The notes under the pieces were generated by a model. The model ran no database searches, had not been told where the DNA came from, and saw only the letters and a list, made by a program, of their open reading frames with translations. DNA of 6,198 nt, from contig DFFQ01000061.1 in assembly GCA_002371025.1 (NCBI GenBank), positions 1 through 6,198 on the forward strand. The letters are read 5' to 3'. Every line of letters starts with the position of its first letter. Position 1 is the first letter of the stretch. Shown here piece after piece: positions 1 to 5,502 of this stretch. The DNA comes from Lachnospiraceae bacterium UBA3772 (GTDB lineage Bacteria > Bacillota > Clostridia > Lachnospirales > Lachnospiraceae). The position numbers were made by a program, and so were the translations under genes.

Positions 1-1223
1 GGAACATGCTTATGAGCTGCTGCATGATAGACTATATCAGGTTTAAATCTTTCAAATATTTCCATCACTCGTCTTGAATCACGGACTGAACCTATTATTG
101 TCTCAAGATGAAGTTCTGGATATTTATCCTTTAATTCCAGCTGTATGGAATAAGCATTATTTTCATAAATATCAAAAATAATGAGGCATTTAGGATCGTG
201 TTTAGCTACCTGACGACAAAGTTCAGAACCAATAGAACCTCCACCACCTGTAACAAGAACCGTTTTACCTTTTATGGATTTAAATACCCCGCTCATATCT
301 GCTTTTATTGGTTCTCTTCCAAGAAGATCCTCCACGGATACATCCTGCATAGTCTTAACCGATATTTCGCCCTTAACAAACTGATAAACCCCTGGTATGG
401 TTTTTATCTCACAATCTGTATTCTGACAGATATTGATTATATCCCTTTTTGTAGTGGCATCCATACTTGGAATAGCTATAAATATCTTTTCAATATGATA
501 TTCTTCTACTGCTTTAAGTATGTCATCTCTTCCACCGACGATTTTTACACCGTCGATGAATCTGTTCCATTTATTCTTATCATCATCGATGATAGCTACA
601 ACCTTGCCACCATTTCCGGCACCTTTGTTAATATCACGAAGGATCATCTGTCCTGCAGAGCCTGCACCTATAAGAAGAATCCTTGGATACGCCTGATTCT
701 TTCTATATGATCTTAAAAGTCGGATAAATCTGTAAGAATATCTGATACTGGTCGTTATCAGGAACTGAAGTATTCCTCCAAATACATAATATGCCAGCGG
801 CATTCTATGGAACAGAAATGTTATTCCTATCACATGGATTATGATAGTTATACTATTGGCATATATCAGCCTTATCAATTCTTCAAAACTTGCATATAGC
901 CACATGGAATTATATAGCTTAAACATCTGGAATACTACTACCAGAACAAATGCATAAAAAATAAAGAATGCTAAGAAACTTTTAAGATAAATTCCATTGA
1001 TATTTGAATATCTGAAATCAAATCTTATAAGAAGTGCAAGAAAATAAGAGGCCCCAACGGAAATTATATCAAACATCACAAGGAAAATTGATACTATCTG
1101 CCATCTCTGGAATCTTTTAAATTCTTTAACTCCGATATTTGCCAGATCTAAACCTTCATCAAGATCTTCATTTTGAATATTCAGATTCTGTTCATTTATA
1201 TTATTTGTATTTAAATCTTTCAT
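1..1223 (-). CDS. Membrane-anchored nucleotide-sugar 4,6-dehydratase, PglF/CapD/FlaA1 family (3' end outside window)
   Basis: I translated this by hand from ATG at 1223-1221; 407 codons are open to the left edge, so the C-terminal part is missing. Full-length members are usually about 600 residues. They convert UDP-GlcNAc or a related UDP-sugar to the 4-keto-6-deoxy form, an early step in EPS or glycan precursor synthesis, with the enzyme held at the inner face of the membrane. Visible: a polar N-terminus (1-40), about four hydrophobic helices (roughly 42-65, 81-100, 122-138, 142-160), a first Rossmann-type domain with GAGSAG at 186-191, then the catalytic SDR domain with TGGGGSIGSE at 325-334 and the family hallmark AAAHKHV at 401-407. 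The catalytic Lys region lies beyond the edge, so activity cannot be judged. It is 47 bases downstream of the LoaP-like gene. No other in-frame start exists, because a stop lies seven codons upstream. The exact sugar product is not determined. Confidence 0.93.
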   Translation of the reverse strand, partial: MKDLNTNNINEQNLNIQNEDLDEGLDLANIGVKEFKRFQRWQIVSIFLVMFDIISVGASYFLALLIRFDFRYSNINGIYLKSFLAFFIFYAFVLVVVFQMFKLYNSMWLYASFEELIRLIYANSITIIIHVIGITFLFHRMPLAYYVFGGILQFLITTSIRYSYRFIRLLRSYRKNQAYPRILLIGAGSAGQMILRDINKGAGNGGKVVAIIDDDKNKWNRFIDGVKIVGGRDDILKAVEEYHIEKIFIAIPSMDATTKRDIINICQNTDCEIKTIPGVYQFVKGEISVKTMQDVSVEDLLGREPIKADMSGVFKSIKGKTVLVTGGGGSIGSELCRQVAKHDPKCLIIFDIYENNAYSIQLELKDKYPELHLETIIGSVRDSRRVMEIFERFKPDIVYHAAAHKHV

Positions 1224-1251
1224 AAGTATATGTAACTTGCGTTACTCTCCC
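1224..1251 (-). promoter_or_regulatory. Unusual ribosome binding site with hairpin between SD and start codon
   Basis: On the minus strand the only good Shine-Dalgarno sequence, GGGAGA (1251-1246), lies 22 bases before the dehydratase ATG, which is too far for normal initiation. A perfect 5-bp stem, GTAAC/GTTAC (1245-1241 and 1236-1232), closed by a GCAA (GNRA) tetraloop (1240-1237), fills 14 of those bases. If it folds, about 8 bases remain between SD and ATG, the usual distance. That the hairpin sets the spacing is inference; the sequence elements are directly visible. Confidence 0.55.
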
Positions 1252-1270
1252 TGCTGTTAAGTAGTTTTTA

Positions 1271-1801
1271 TCAAACCACTTTATCAATTACTTCAAGTCC
1301 TACAGTTACTTCAACGGTTCTTCCTAATAATTCTGTAACAATAAGAGCTTTTCTCTTATGTCTGTCTATCTTCTTTATCTTTGCTTCCTGTCCTAAAAGA
1401 GGACCGCTGATTACTCTTATCTGATCCCCTGTTATTATCCCACGGGACATCTCAACCTCTTCTTTTTCACCCATAAGAGATAGAAGAAAATCTTCTTCCT
1501 GTCTATATATAGGCATTATCTCATCTTCCTGTTTTAGAAAATCAGCAAAATCAAGTATATCCCTTAAATATGGAGTTATTCTGTCCGGATTTTCTGTAAC
1601 AATAAATATATATCCTGCAAATAGTTTTACTTTTGTTGTAAACCATTGTCCTGCCAGCCTCTTCGGCATCATCTTGTATGGAATTATAATTCTTTCATAT
1701 AAATGCTCCGGGAGGATTGCTTCAAGTTTTTCTTTAATTTCATATTCCTTTCCACTCTGCACCCAGATAACATACCAGTTTGATCTTTTAACCAAATCCA
1801 T
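1271..1801 (-). CDS. loaP: LoaP-like NusG paralogue, processive antiterminator
   Basis: This is a 176-residue two-domain NusG-family protein. The N-terminal NGN domain (about 8-108) opens with NWYVIWVQSGKE and carries LFAGYIFI at 60-67, the family's 'F-GY-F' signature, which docks on the RNA polymerase clamp. The C-terminal KOW domain (about 120-176) contains GDQIRVISGPLLGQEAKI at 125-142. Housekeeping NusG normally sits beside secE and rplK. A paralogue inside a polysaccharide operon in a Firmicute is the usual setting of LoaP, which prevents premature termination across long EPS or antibiotic operons, in some cases after binding an RNA hairpin in the leader. Here it precedes the sugar dehydratase and follows a 300-base leader. 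The start is the only in-frame one, as a TAG lies four codons upstream, and its SD (AGG around 1813) is weak, which suggests low or regulated expression. RfaH is an alternative name but is proteobacterial. Confidence 0.88.
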   Translation of the reverse strand: MDLVKRSNWYVIWVQSGKEYEIKEKLEAILPEHLYERIIIPYKMMPKRLAGQWFTTKVKLFAGYIFIVTENPDRITPYLRDILDFADFLKQEDEIMPIYRQEEDFLLSLMGEKEEVEMSRGIITGDQIRVISGPLLGQEAKIKKIDRHKRKALIVTELLGRTVEVTVGLEVIDKVV

Positions 1802-2101
1802 TGATTCAACCTATATTATTCAACTTATTTTATTATTACACTATATATTTATCCTTAGATCTTTCATCCTGATCTTGGCATAGCTTCGCCATCCGTACTT
1901 TTCAGTCATTAAAAACCGAAAACCACAGTCGTAAGTGATACACACTTTAATATAAGCGCTATATGAGCCATCCACTGGGATGTTTCCCAGAAAGATGGCT
2001 CTATATCACGTCCTTTTGTCAATGCTATTAACAGGATGCACTATAGACAACCACTGTATATTCACATGTCTTAATCAAATATAAGTAGATATATATCTTC
2101 T
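1802..2101 (-). promoter_or_regulatory. Gene-free 300-base leader before loaP with several potential RNA hairpins
   Basis: No convincing reading frame lies here on either strand. Read leftward, the RNA could form: a two-tier hairpin (1961-2006, listed separately); an 8-bp stem with one G-U pair, UUUUCGGU/ACUGAAAA (1922-1915 with 1906-1899, 8-base loop); a 4-bp UGGC/GCCA stem (1891-1876); and a 5-bp AGATC/GATCT stem (1875-1857). The last 50 bases before loaP are very AT-rich. None of the stems is followed by a proper U-run, so I see no intrinsic terminator. I see no good promoter: TTGACA at 2021-2016 has no -10 at 16-18 bases, and TTGTCT (2050-2045) with TAGCAT (2027-2022) is only a 4/6 and 4/6 match. 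The likely role is a cis-acting leader for loaP and the genes after it. It matches no riboswitch class that I can recognise. Confidence 0.5.
1961..2006 (-). ncRNA. Two-tier RNA hairpin in the loaP leader
   Basis: In the leftward RNA an 8-bp stem GAGCCAUC/GAUGGCUC (2001-1994 with 1972-1965) encloses an asymmetric internal loop (UUU on one side, UG on the other). Inside it is a 6-bp stem CUGGGA/UCCCAG (1990-1985 with 1980-1975) capped by AACA. The outer stem can continue by four A-U pairs (2006-2003 with 1964-1961) around one bulged base. All 14 core pairs are Watson-Crick. No U-tract follows, so it is unlikely to be a simple terminator. It is a candidate protein-binding or attenuation element; the function is inference. 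Confidence 0.55.
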
Positions 2102-2830
2102 CTACTCACCGCTTCCATTTCCTACTATAAGGCGAAGCTTTGCCTCGTTACTCTTATTTCCGTCTGAGTCAATACAGAAATAAGTAATTATAAATGTTCC
2201 ATCACTTGATAAACTGTAATCGTCATTGTAATGGATATTTTTGAAAAGATCACTCTGTGTGTCCTTATCATCTACTATCTGTTCCACATAATTAAGTGGA
2301 GTAAACTGACCATCCACATCTACATTAAGCTCATGTCTTGAAAGCTTAAGTACCGGACTTCCAGTAGATTCCATAACAGGATCTTCAAATCCGTCTGCTT
2401 TAGGTGCTTCCGTTGTAGGAGCTTCTGTTGTAGGAGCCTCTGTAGTTGGGGCTTCTGTTGTGGTATCTTCTGTTGTAAGTTCTTCGGTTAATTCCTCATC
2501 TATTGCAGGGATGTACTTAACTAACTTTGAACCCTTACCTAAATTATTGGAATAATCATATACAGCGTAAGTTACTAAAGCTTCAGTACCATTTCCAGTT
2601 ACTGCTATATCATAGATTCTTACGTTTTTTGAAAGATCTCCATCCTTATTATCATGGGCTGATGCTCCGATAAGCAAGGAATCATAAGGATCTCCTTCTT
2701 TATAAGTTATATCTCCTGCAGGCACTGTTACAACAGGTGCTACTCTGTCAGAAAACAGTCTTGAACATACACAGGCTGCTCCAAGAGCTATTGTTGATAC
2801 AAAAAGGAGTGCAGTCGCAGTCTTTCTCAT
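2102..2830 (-). CDS. Secreted or membrane-anchored protein with two Ig-like (DUF5011-like) domains and a TTEAP-repeat linker
   Basis: I do not recognise a named family; length is 242 residues. The N-terminus (MRKTATALLFVSTIALGAACVC) is a hydrophobic export signal or anchor at about 5-22. The stretch GAAC resembles a lipobox but has Gly, not Leu/Val/Ile, at -3, so lipidation is doubtful. Residues 32-107 look like one Ig-like fold of the DUF5011 type (DNKDGDLS at 60-67, VTYAVYD at 86-92). Residues 118-143 are a Thr/Glu/Pro linker with four exact TTEAP units. Residues 157-236 look like a second Ig-like domain (TFIITYFCIDSDGN at 212-225). There is no LPXTG or other sorting signal at the end (NGSGE). 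The start overlaps the kinase stop by one base (TAATG), and its AGGAGG lies inside the kinase gene, so the two are translationally coupled. A role outside the membrane in polymer export, sensing or retention is inferred from context only. Confidence 0.85.
   Translation of the reverse strand: MRKTATALLFVSTIALGAACVCSRLFSDRVAPVVTVPAGDITYKEGDPYDSLLIGASAHDNKDGDLSKNVRIYDIAVTGNGTEALVTYAVYDYSNNLGKGSKLVKYIPAIDEELTEELTTEDTTTEAPTTEAPTTEAPTTEAPKADGFEDPVMESTGSPVLKLSRHELNVDVDGQFTPLNYVEQIVDDKDTQSDLFKNIHYNDDYSLSSDGTFIITYFCIDSDGNKSNEAKLRLIVGNGSGE
2402..2461 (-). repeat. Four tandem 15-bp units coding for TTEAP
   Basis: Four consecutive 15-base units encode residues 124-143 of the Ig-like protein, each Thr-Thr-Glu-Ala-Pro. 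The copies differ only at silent positions. This is a flexible, extracellular-type linker, and unit number may vary between strains by slippage. Confidence 0.9.
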
Positions 2831-3555
2831 TAGTTTGCTCCTCCTTCTGCTTCTTTGCCGTAATATTTACCATAGTACTTACCGTAATATTTTCCATAAT
2901 ACTTACTGTAATATCCTTTACCGGTATGTAATGGAACCTTATTTAGTATAACACCAAGGATACGGCAGTTTGTCATTTCCAGCTGTTCCTTGATACCCTG
3001 AGCCAACTTATAACTAACTGCATTGTCCATAACTACAAATGCAATTCCGTCTGCTACCTGAGATACTACCGCAGCATCTGTTACCGCCCCTATAGGAGGA
3101 CAGTCAATTATTACATAATCAAATCTTTCTCTTGCTGCACTCACCAGACTCTTAAAAATCTCATTTGAAAGAAGCTCTGATGGGTTTGGTGGAACTGGTC
3201 CTGCAACAATCATATATAAGTTATCTATACTTGTTTCATAAAGAACATCCTTAAGTTCCTTAACTCCTGAAAGATAATGGGAAAGTCCGAAGCTTGCTCC
3301 TGTTATCTTATAACGGCCAACCAACATGGATTTTCTCATATCCGCGTCAATAAGAAGTACTTTTTTTCCTGACTCTGCTATTGTTCTGCAAAGATTAATT
3401 GCAACAGCTGATTTTCCTTCATTTGGCATAGAACTTGTAAGAGCTACAACCTTAACATCCTTACCACAGAATGTAAGATTAGTTCTAAGGCTCTTAAACG
3501 CTTCATCCTGGTAGTAGCCAGGTTTCTTTAACTTACCTATTGTGATCCTATTCAT
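2830..3555 (-). CDS. cpsD: BY-kinase (bacterial tyrosine kinase), CpsD/YwqD-like, with tyrosine-pair tail
   Basis: This 241-residue cytoplasmic P-loop kinase autophosphorylates on a C-terminal tyrosine cluster and governs EPS polymerisation together with a Wzz-type membrane activator. Visible: the family N-terminal motif EAFKSLRTN (18-26), Walker A SSMPNEGKS (41-49), Walker A' LLIDADMRK (67-75), Walker B VIIDCPP (148-154), and a tail at 215-234 with five YY pairs spaced every four residues (one YYSK, four YYGK). Length and lack of membrane helices fit the Firmicute arrangement, where kinase and adaptor are separate proteins. In proteobacterial Wzc they are fused. It starts six bases after the adaptor gene with an AGAGGAGG site, and its stop overlaps the start of the Ig-like gene by one base. 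Partitioning ATPases (ParA/MinD) share the fold, but the tail and neighbours settle the call. Confidence 0.95.
   Translation of the reverse strand: MNRITIGKLKKPGYYQDEAFKSLRTNLTFCGKDVKVVALTSSMPNEGKSAVAINLCRTIAESGKKVLLIDADMRKSMLVGRYKITGASFGLSHYLSGVKELKDVLYETSIDNLYMIVAGPVPPNPSELLSNEIFKSLVSAARERFDYVIIDCPPIGAVTDAAVVSQVADGIAFVVMDNAVSYKLAQGIKEQLEMTNCRILGVILNKVPLHTGKGYYSKYYGKYYGKYYGKYYGKEAEGGAN
2854..2913 (-). repeat. Five tandem 12-bp units coding for YY[S/G]K
   Basis: Five 12-base units encode residues 215-234 of the kinase. TAT and TAC are mixed among the copies, so the array has drifted at silent sites while keeping all ten tyrosines. This is the expected autophosphorylation tail. Confidence 0.88.
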
Positions 3556-3561
3556 CCCGGC

Positions 3562-4317
3562 TTACCTCCTCTTGGATTTCTTCTTAGTTCCAGCAGCTAA
3601 ATCTGTATCGAATTCCTCATCATAAGGAATTGATGCGAGAATTGAAAGTCCAAGATATTTTTCAACATCATCTGAACCTTTAATTCTATCATCTGTTAAG
3701 AACATTATGATAAATACTGCTGATGAGATGACAAACCCAAGCATAAATCCAATGACTGAATTCTTAACTTTATTTGGTCCTACCGGTTTCTCAGGCAGAT
3801 TTGCATAATCAACAACATTTACAGCTTCGATATCCATAACCTGCTTAATCTGAACTGCTGCTGCAATTCTTATAGCGTTGGAAATATCCTGGGCTCTTGT
3901 TGGATTTGTATCTTCTACTGTAATAGTAAGGATACGTGTGTCCTGAGAATTCGTAACTGTTACTCTGCCGGCCAGCTGATCAGGAGTAAGATTCTTCATA
4001 TCCGGATAAGTATTCTGAAGATCAAGATCTGCCATAACCTGATTCATAACTGTGCGGCTCTTTATAAGCTGGGCATAGTCTTTAGTAAGCTGAGTACCTG
4101 TCTGCAGGTCTGAATAAGTTACCTGCTGGGCATCCTGTCTGCTTAATACATATATACTTGTAGACGATCTGAATTTCTGGCTGATAAATTCGGAGCTATA
4201 GAAATACATTAAAAATGCTCCTGTGAGCGATGCCAGAACAATGATGAGTAGATTGCTTAAAAGAACATGAAACAATTCCATCAAATCAATTTCAACTTCA
4301 TTTGAATTATTATTCAT
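3562..4317 (-). CDS. cpsC: Wzz-type polysaccharide chain-length regulator / kinase adaptor, CpsC/YwqC-like
   Basis: This 251-residue polysaccharide co-polymerase anchors and activates the cytoplasmic BY-kinase and influences EPS chain length. Visible: the typical short N-terminus EVEIDLMELFHVLLSN, a first membrane helix (about 20-39), an extracytoplasmic Wzz domain (about 42-175) with 'RSSTSIYVLSR' near its start, the family Pro-rich motif PEKPVGPNK (175-183) just before the second membrane helix (about 187-207), and a cytoplasmic tail with DDRIKGSDDVEKYLG (209-223) ending in a basic KKKSKRR. The tail is the part expected to contact the kinase. The start ATG at 4317 has AAAGGGG about 11 bases upstream. 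It follows the phosphatase gene by 45 bases and precedes the kinase by six, in the order B-C-D of Gram-positive capsule loci. Confidence 0.94.
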   Translation of the reverse strand: MNNNSNEVEIDLMELFHVLLSNLLIIVLASLTGAFLMYFYSSEFISQKFRSSTSIYVLSRQDAQQVTYSDLQTGTQLTKDYAQLIKSRTVMNQVMADLDLQNTYPDMKNLTPDQLAGRVTVTNSQDTRILTITVEDTNPTRAQDISNAIRIAAAVQIKQVMDIEAVNVVDYANLPEKPVGPNKVKNSVIGFMLGFVISSAVFIIMFLTDDRIKGSDDVEKYLGLSILASIPYDEEFDTDLAAGTKKKSKRR

Positions 4318-4362
4318 GATTTAATTTCCCCTTTAATTTTTTCCTCTTAACTAGTCACAAAG

Positions 4363-5109
4363 TTAGTCTAAATATTCATCAGCAAGAACATGTCTTGGAT
4401 TATCAATGAATAATCTATTCATATAAGCCTCGCCATATTTCTTTCCGATTTTTTTTGCAGCATCCTGAATCTCCATCTGTCTCATACCTGTATCTCTATG
4501 AGCATCAGTTCCTACAAAATGGCACAATCCATTACTTAATAACTCTTTACAAAACTTCTTTACAGCCCGTCCTTCCTTACCGACAATACTACCGGCATTA
4601 AGCTGCATATACGCTCCGTCTTTGTACAGATTTTCTATTCTTTCAAAATCCATGAATAATGCATCGAATCTGTTAACGTGAGCAATTATAGGAATATAGC
4701 CATTTGATACTGCTATTCTTATTGCTTCTTTAATATATTCAAAACTTACTGAAGTGATAAACTCCATAAGGATATATCTTGAACCAGCCATAGTTGGAAC
4801 ACTGTGGTTCATAATATCATTATCTGTGATATCCTTCTTGTAGAAAATCTCTGCTCCAGGATATAACTTTATGCCCGGGAATCTTTTCTCAGCAAGTTCT
4901 TTAACTGTATTAAAGGCATCAAGTAATTCATCGTTACTCTTCTTCCATGCCTCATAATTATAATGTGGAGTACAAATGATTTCTTTTATTCCTTCACTGT
5001 CTGCTTTTTCAAGCATATTTAAAGTCATTTTTGCATCCTTAGAACCATCATCTACCCCGTATAGAATGTGGCAATGCATGTCAAAAAGCCCTGTTATCTT
5101 TTTTCCCAT
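4363..5109 (-). CDS. cpsB: PHP-family protein-tyrosine phosphatase, CpsB/YwqE-like
   Basis: This 248-residue metal-dependent (usually Mn2+) phosphatase of the PHP fold removes phosphate from the kinase tail and so resets the EPS switch in the cytoplasm. Metal-ligand motifs are in the usual order: DMHCH at 10-14, a TPHY at 47-50, GAEIFY at 85-90, AHVNRF at 143-148 (AHPERY in many homologues), and GTDAHR at 200-205. Length matches the family (about 240-255). It is the first gene of the leftward operon; the ATG at 5109 is preceded at 8 bases by AAGGGG, and a consensus promoter begins about 27 bases further out. A histidinol-phosphatase-like PHP enzyme is the alternative, but the downstream cpsC and cpsD homologues make that unlikely. 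Confidence 0.95.
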   Translation of the reverse strand: MGKKITGLFDMHCHILYGVDDGSKDAKMTLNMLEKADSEGIKEIICTPHYNYEAWKKSNDELLDAFNTVKELAEKRFPGIKLYPGAEIFYKKDITDNDIMNHSVPTMAGSRYILMEFITSVSFEYIKEAIRIAVSNGYIPIIAHVNRFDALFMDFERIENLYKDGAYMQLNAGSIVGKEGRAVKKFCKELLSNGLCHFVGTDAHRDTGMRQMEIQDAAKKIGKKYGEAYMNRLFIDNPRHVLADEYLD

Positions 5110-5142
5110 GACATAATTCCCCTTAGCATTAAAACATCACTT

Positions 5143-5171
5143 ATTATAGACAATATTGAACTTTAAGTCAA
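5143..5171 (-). promoter_or_regulatory. Sigma-A promoter of the EPS operon
   Basis: On the minus strand TTGACT (5171-5166) and a perfect TATAAT (5148-5143) are separated by 17 bases. Transcription should begin near 5136, giving a leader of only about 27 bases before the phosphatase ATG. No terminator or riboswitch could fit in that leader, so this promoter is probably controlled by initiation, not by attenuation. Confidence 0.88.
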
Positions 5172-5198
5172 CCTTATTAAGCTAAAATATACAGAAAA

Positions 5199-5212
5199 GG
5201 TCGTTTATGACC
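5199..5212. promoter_or_regulatory. Small inverted repeat upstream of the EPS promoter
   Basis: GGTC and GACC flank six bases (GTTTAT), 28 bases upstream of the -35 of the EPS operon. It could be an activator site. With only four bases per arm it may also be chance. Confidence 0.2.
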
Positions 5213-5312
5213 ACAAAATATAGATTCAATCATTATTTCCACTTGCATATTTTGCGGGTCATCCTATTCTTCAACCGTTTGCGCTTTATCCAACCCACTT
5301 TGTAACCCCCCG

Positions 5313-5349
5313 AAATGGACCATAGTCCCGGGGGCTATGGTCCATTTTT
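5313..5349 (+). terminator. Possible intrinsic terminator (palindromic unit 1)
   Basis: A perfect 13-bp hairpin runs directly into a T-run ending at 5349 on the plus strand; the outer pairs use part of this run. It has terminator form but no evident gene to terminate. It may insulate the toxin-antitoxin promoter from stray upstream transcription, or may be only a repeat element. Confidence 0.35.
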
Positions 5350-5361
5350 ATGTTAACCCGT

Positions 5362-5397
5362 AATGAGCCATAGTCCCGGAGGCTATGGTCCATTTTT
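5362..5397 (+). terminator. Possible intrinsic terminator (palindromic unit 2)
   Basis: This is the second copy of the hairpin, slightly decayed in its left arm, again followed by TTTTT (5393-5397). The same reservation applies: no rightward gene is found before it. Confidence 0.3.
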
Positions 5398-5449
5398 ATG
5401 TTAACTTGCGCTGTTTCAGACTTCTTTCATAGGTTTCTTGCAGTATAAC

Positions 5450-5478
5450 TTGTACTCATAAAGAAATTTATGTATAAT
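5450..5478 (+). promoter_or_regulatory. Promoter of the toxin-antitoxin operon with embedded inverted repeats
   Basis: TTGTAC (5450-5455) and a perfect TATAAT (5473-5478) are 17 bases apart; transcription should start near 5485. The spacer holds CATAAA-GAAA-TTTATG (5457-5472), two 6-base arms in inverted orientation. A 12-base perfect palindrome, TTTGATATCAAA (5479-5490), covers the likely start site. Either could be the operator for repression by the antitoxin or the toxin-antitoxin complex, which is the normal control of such operons. Confidence 0.8.
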
Positions 5479-5487
5479 TTTGATATC

Positions 5488-5497
5488 AAAGGAGGTG
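5488..5497 (+). promoter_or_regulatory. Strong ribosome binding site that fixes the antitoxin start
   Basis: AAAGGAGGTG is a near-complete complement of the 16S rRNA 3' end. Its AAAGGAGG core ends 7 bases before ATG at 5503. This selects 5503 over the upstream in-frame ATG at 5470, which lies between the -35 and -10 boxes and would not be transcribed. Confidence 0.85.
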
Positions 5498-5502
5498 TAG
5501 TC

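Larger units (their letters stand above)
5309..5404. repeat. Two tandem 48-bp palindromic units
   Basis: The two units (5309-5356 and 5357-5404) begin with CCCG and end with TTTTTATGTTAA. Unit 1 forms a perfect 13-bp stem (5313-5325 with 5335-5347) around a 9-base loop, TCCCGGGGG. Unit 2 has the same layout (5362-5373 with 5383-5394, loop TCCCGGAGG), but a GA-to-AG change in its left arm leaves one A-C mismatch and one G-U pair. Read rightward each stem is followed by TTTTT, so each could terminate transcription. However, no rightward gene lies upstream of them in this window. Confidence 0.9.
5213..5449. other. Gene-free spacer between divergent promoters
   Basis: No supported gene lies here on either strand. 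The part 5213-5308 is plain AT-rich DNA with no motif I can name. The part 5309-5404 is the tandem 48-bp palindromic repeat. The part 5405-5449 leads into the toxin-antitoxin promoter. The 7-mer TTGCGCT occurs as a direct repeat on both sides of the palindromes (5279-5285 and 5406-5412), which may be chance or a trace of insertion. Confidence 0.6.

Noticed and set aside
198..710. Plus-strand open frame of 170 codons
   Set aside because: It lies wholly opposite the dehydratase gene, which has clear Rossmann and SDR motifs; the plus-strand product resembles no family and has no ribosome site.
1857..1925. Possible cyclic-di-GMP (GEMM) riboswitch in the loaP leader
   Set aside because: The stretch GGCGAAGCUAUGCC recalls part of the GEMM core, but the conserved GGCAAACC segment, the tetraloop-receptor arrangement and the second helix are not found.
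1961..2006. Intrinsic terminator after the Ig-like gene
   Set aside because: The stem is strong, but the leftward RNA continues with AUAUAGCGCUUAUAU and not a U-run, so it does not fit the intrinsic terminator pattern.
1988..2021. Promoter with TTGACA (2021-2016) ahead of loaP
   Set aside because: The only TATA-like hexamer nearby (TATAGA) is 11 bases downstream, and nothing resembling -10 lies at 16-18 bases.
5220..5310. Short leftward frame coding for a basic peptide ending near 5230
   Set aside because: It has no ATG with a ribosome site at a sensible position, a stop interrupts it within the palindromes, and it resembles nothing I know.
5309..5404. CRISPR array
   Set aside because: There are only two adjacent units with no unique spacers; the repeat is a continuous 48-bp tandem duplication.
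5470..5502. Eleven-codon N-terminal extension of the antitoxin from ATG at 5470
   Set aside because: That ATG lies between the -35 and -10 boxes, upstream of the predicted transcript start. The extension also spans the ribosome site used by ATG 5503, and the Phd/YefM pattern begins after 5503.
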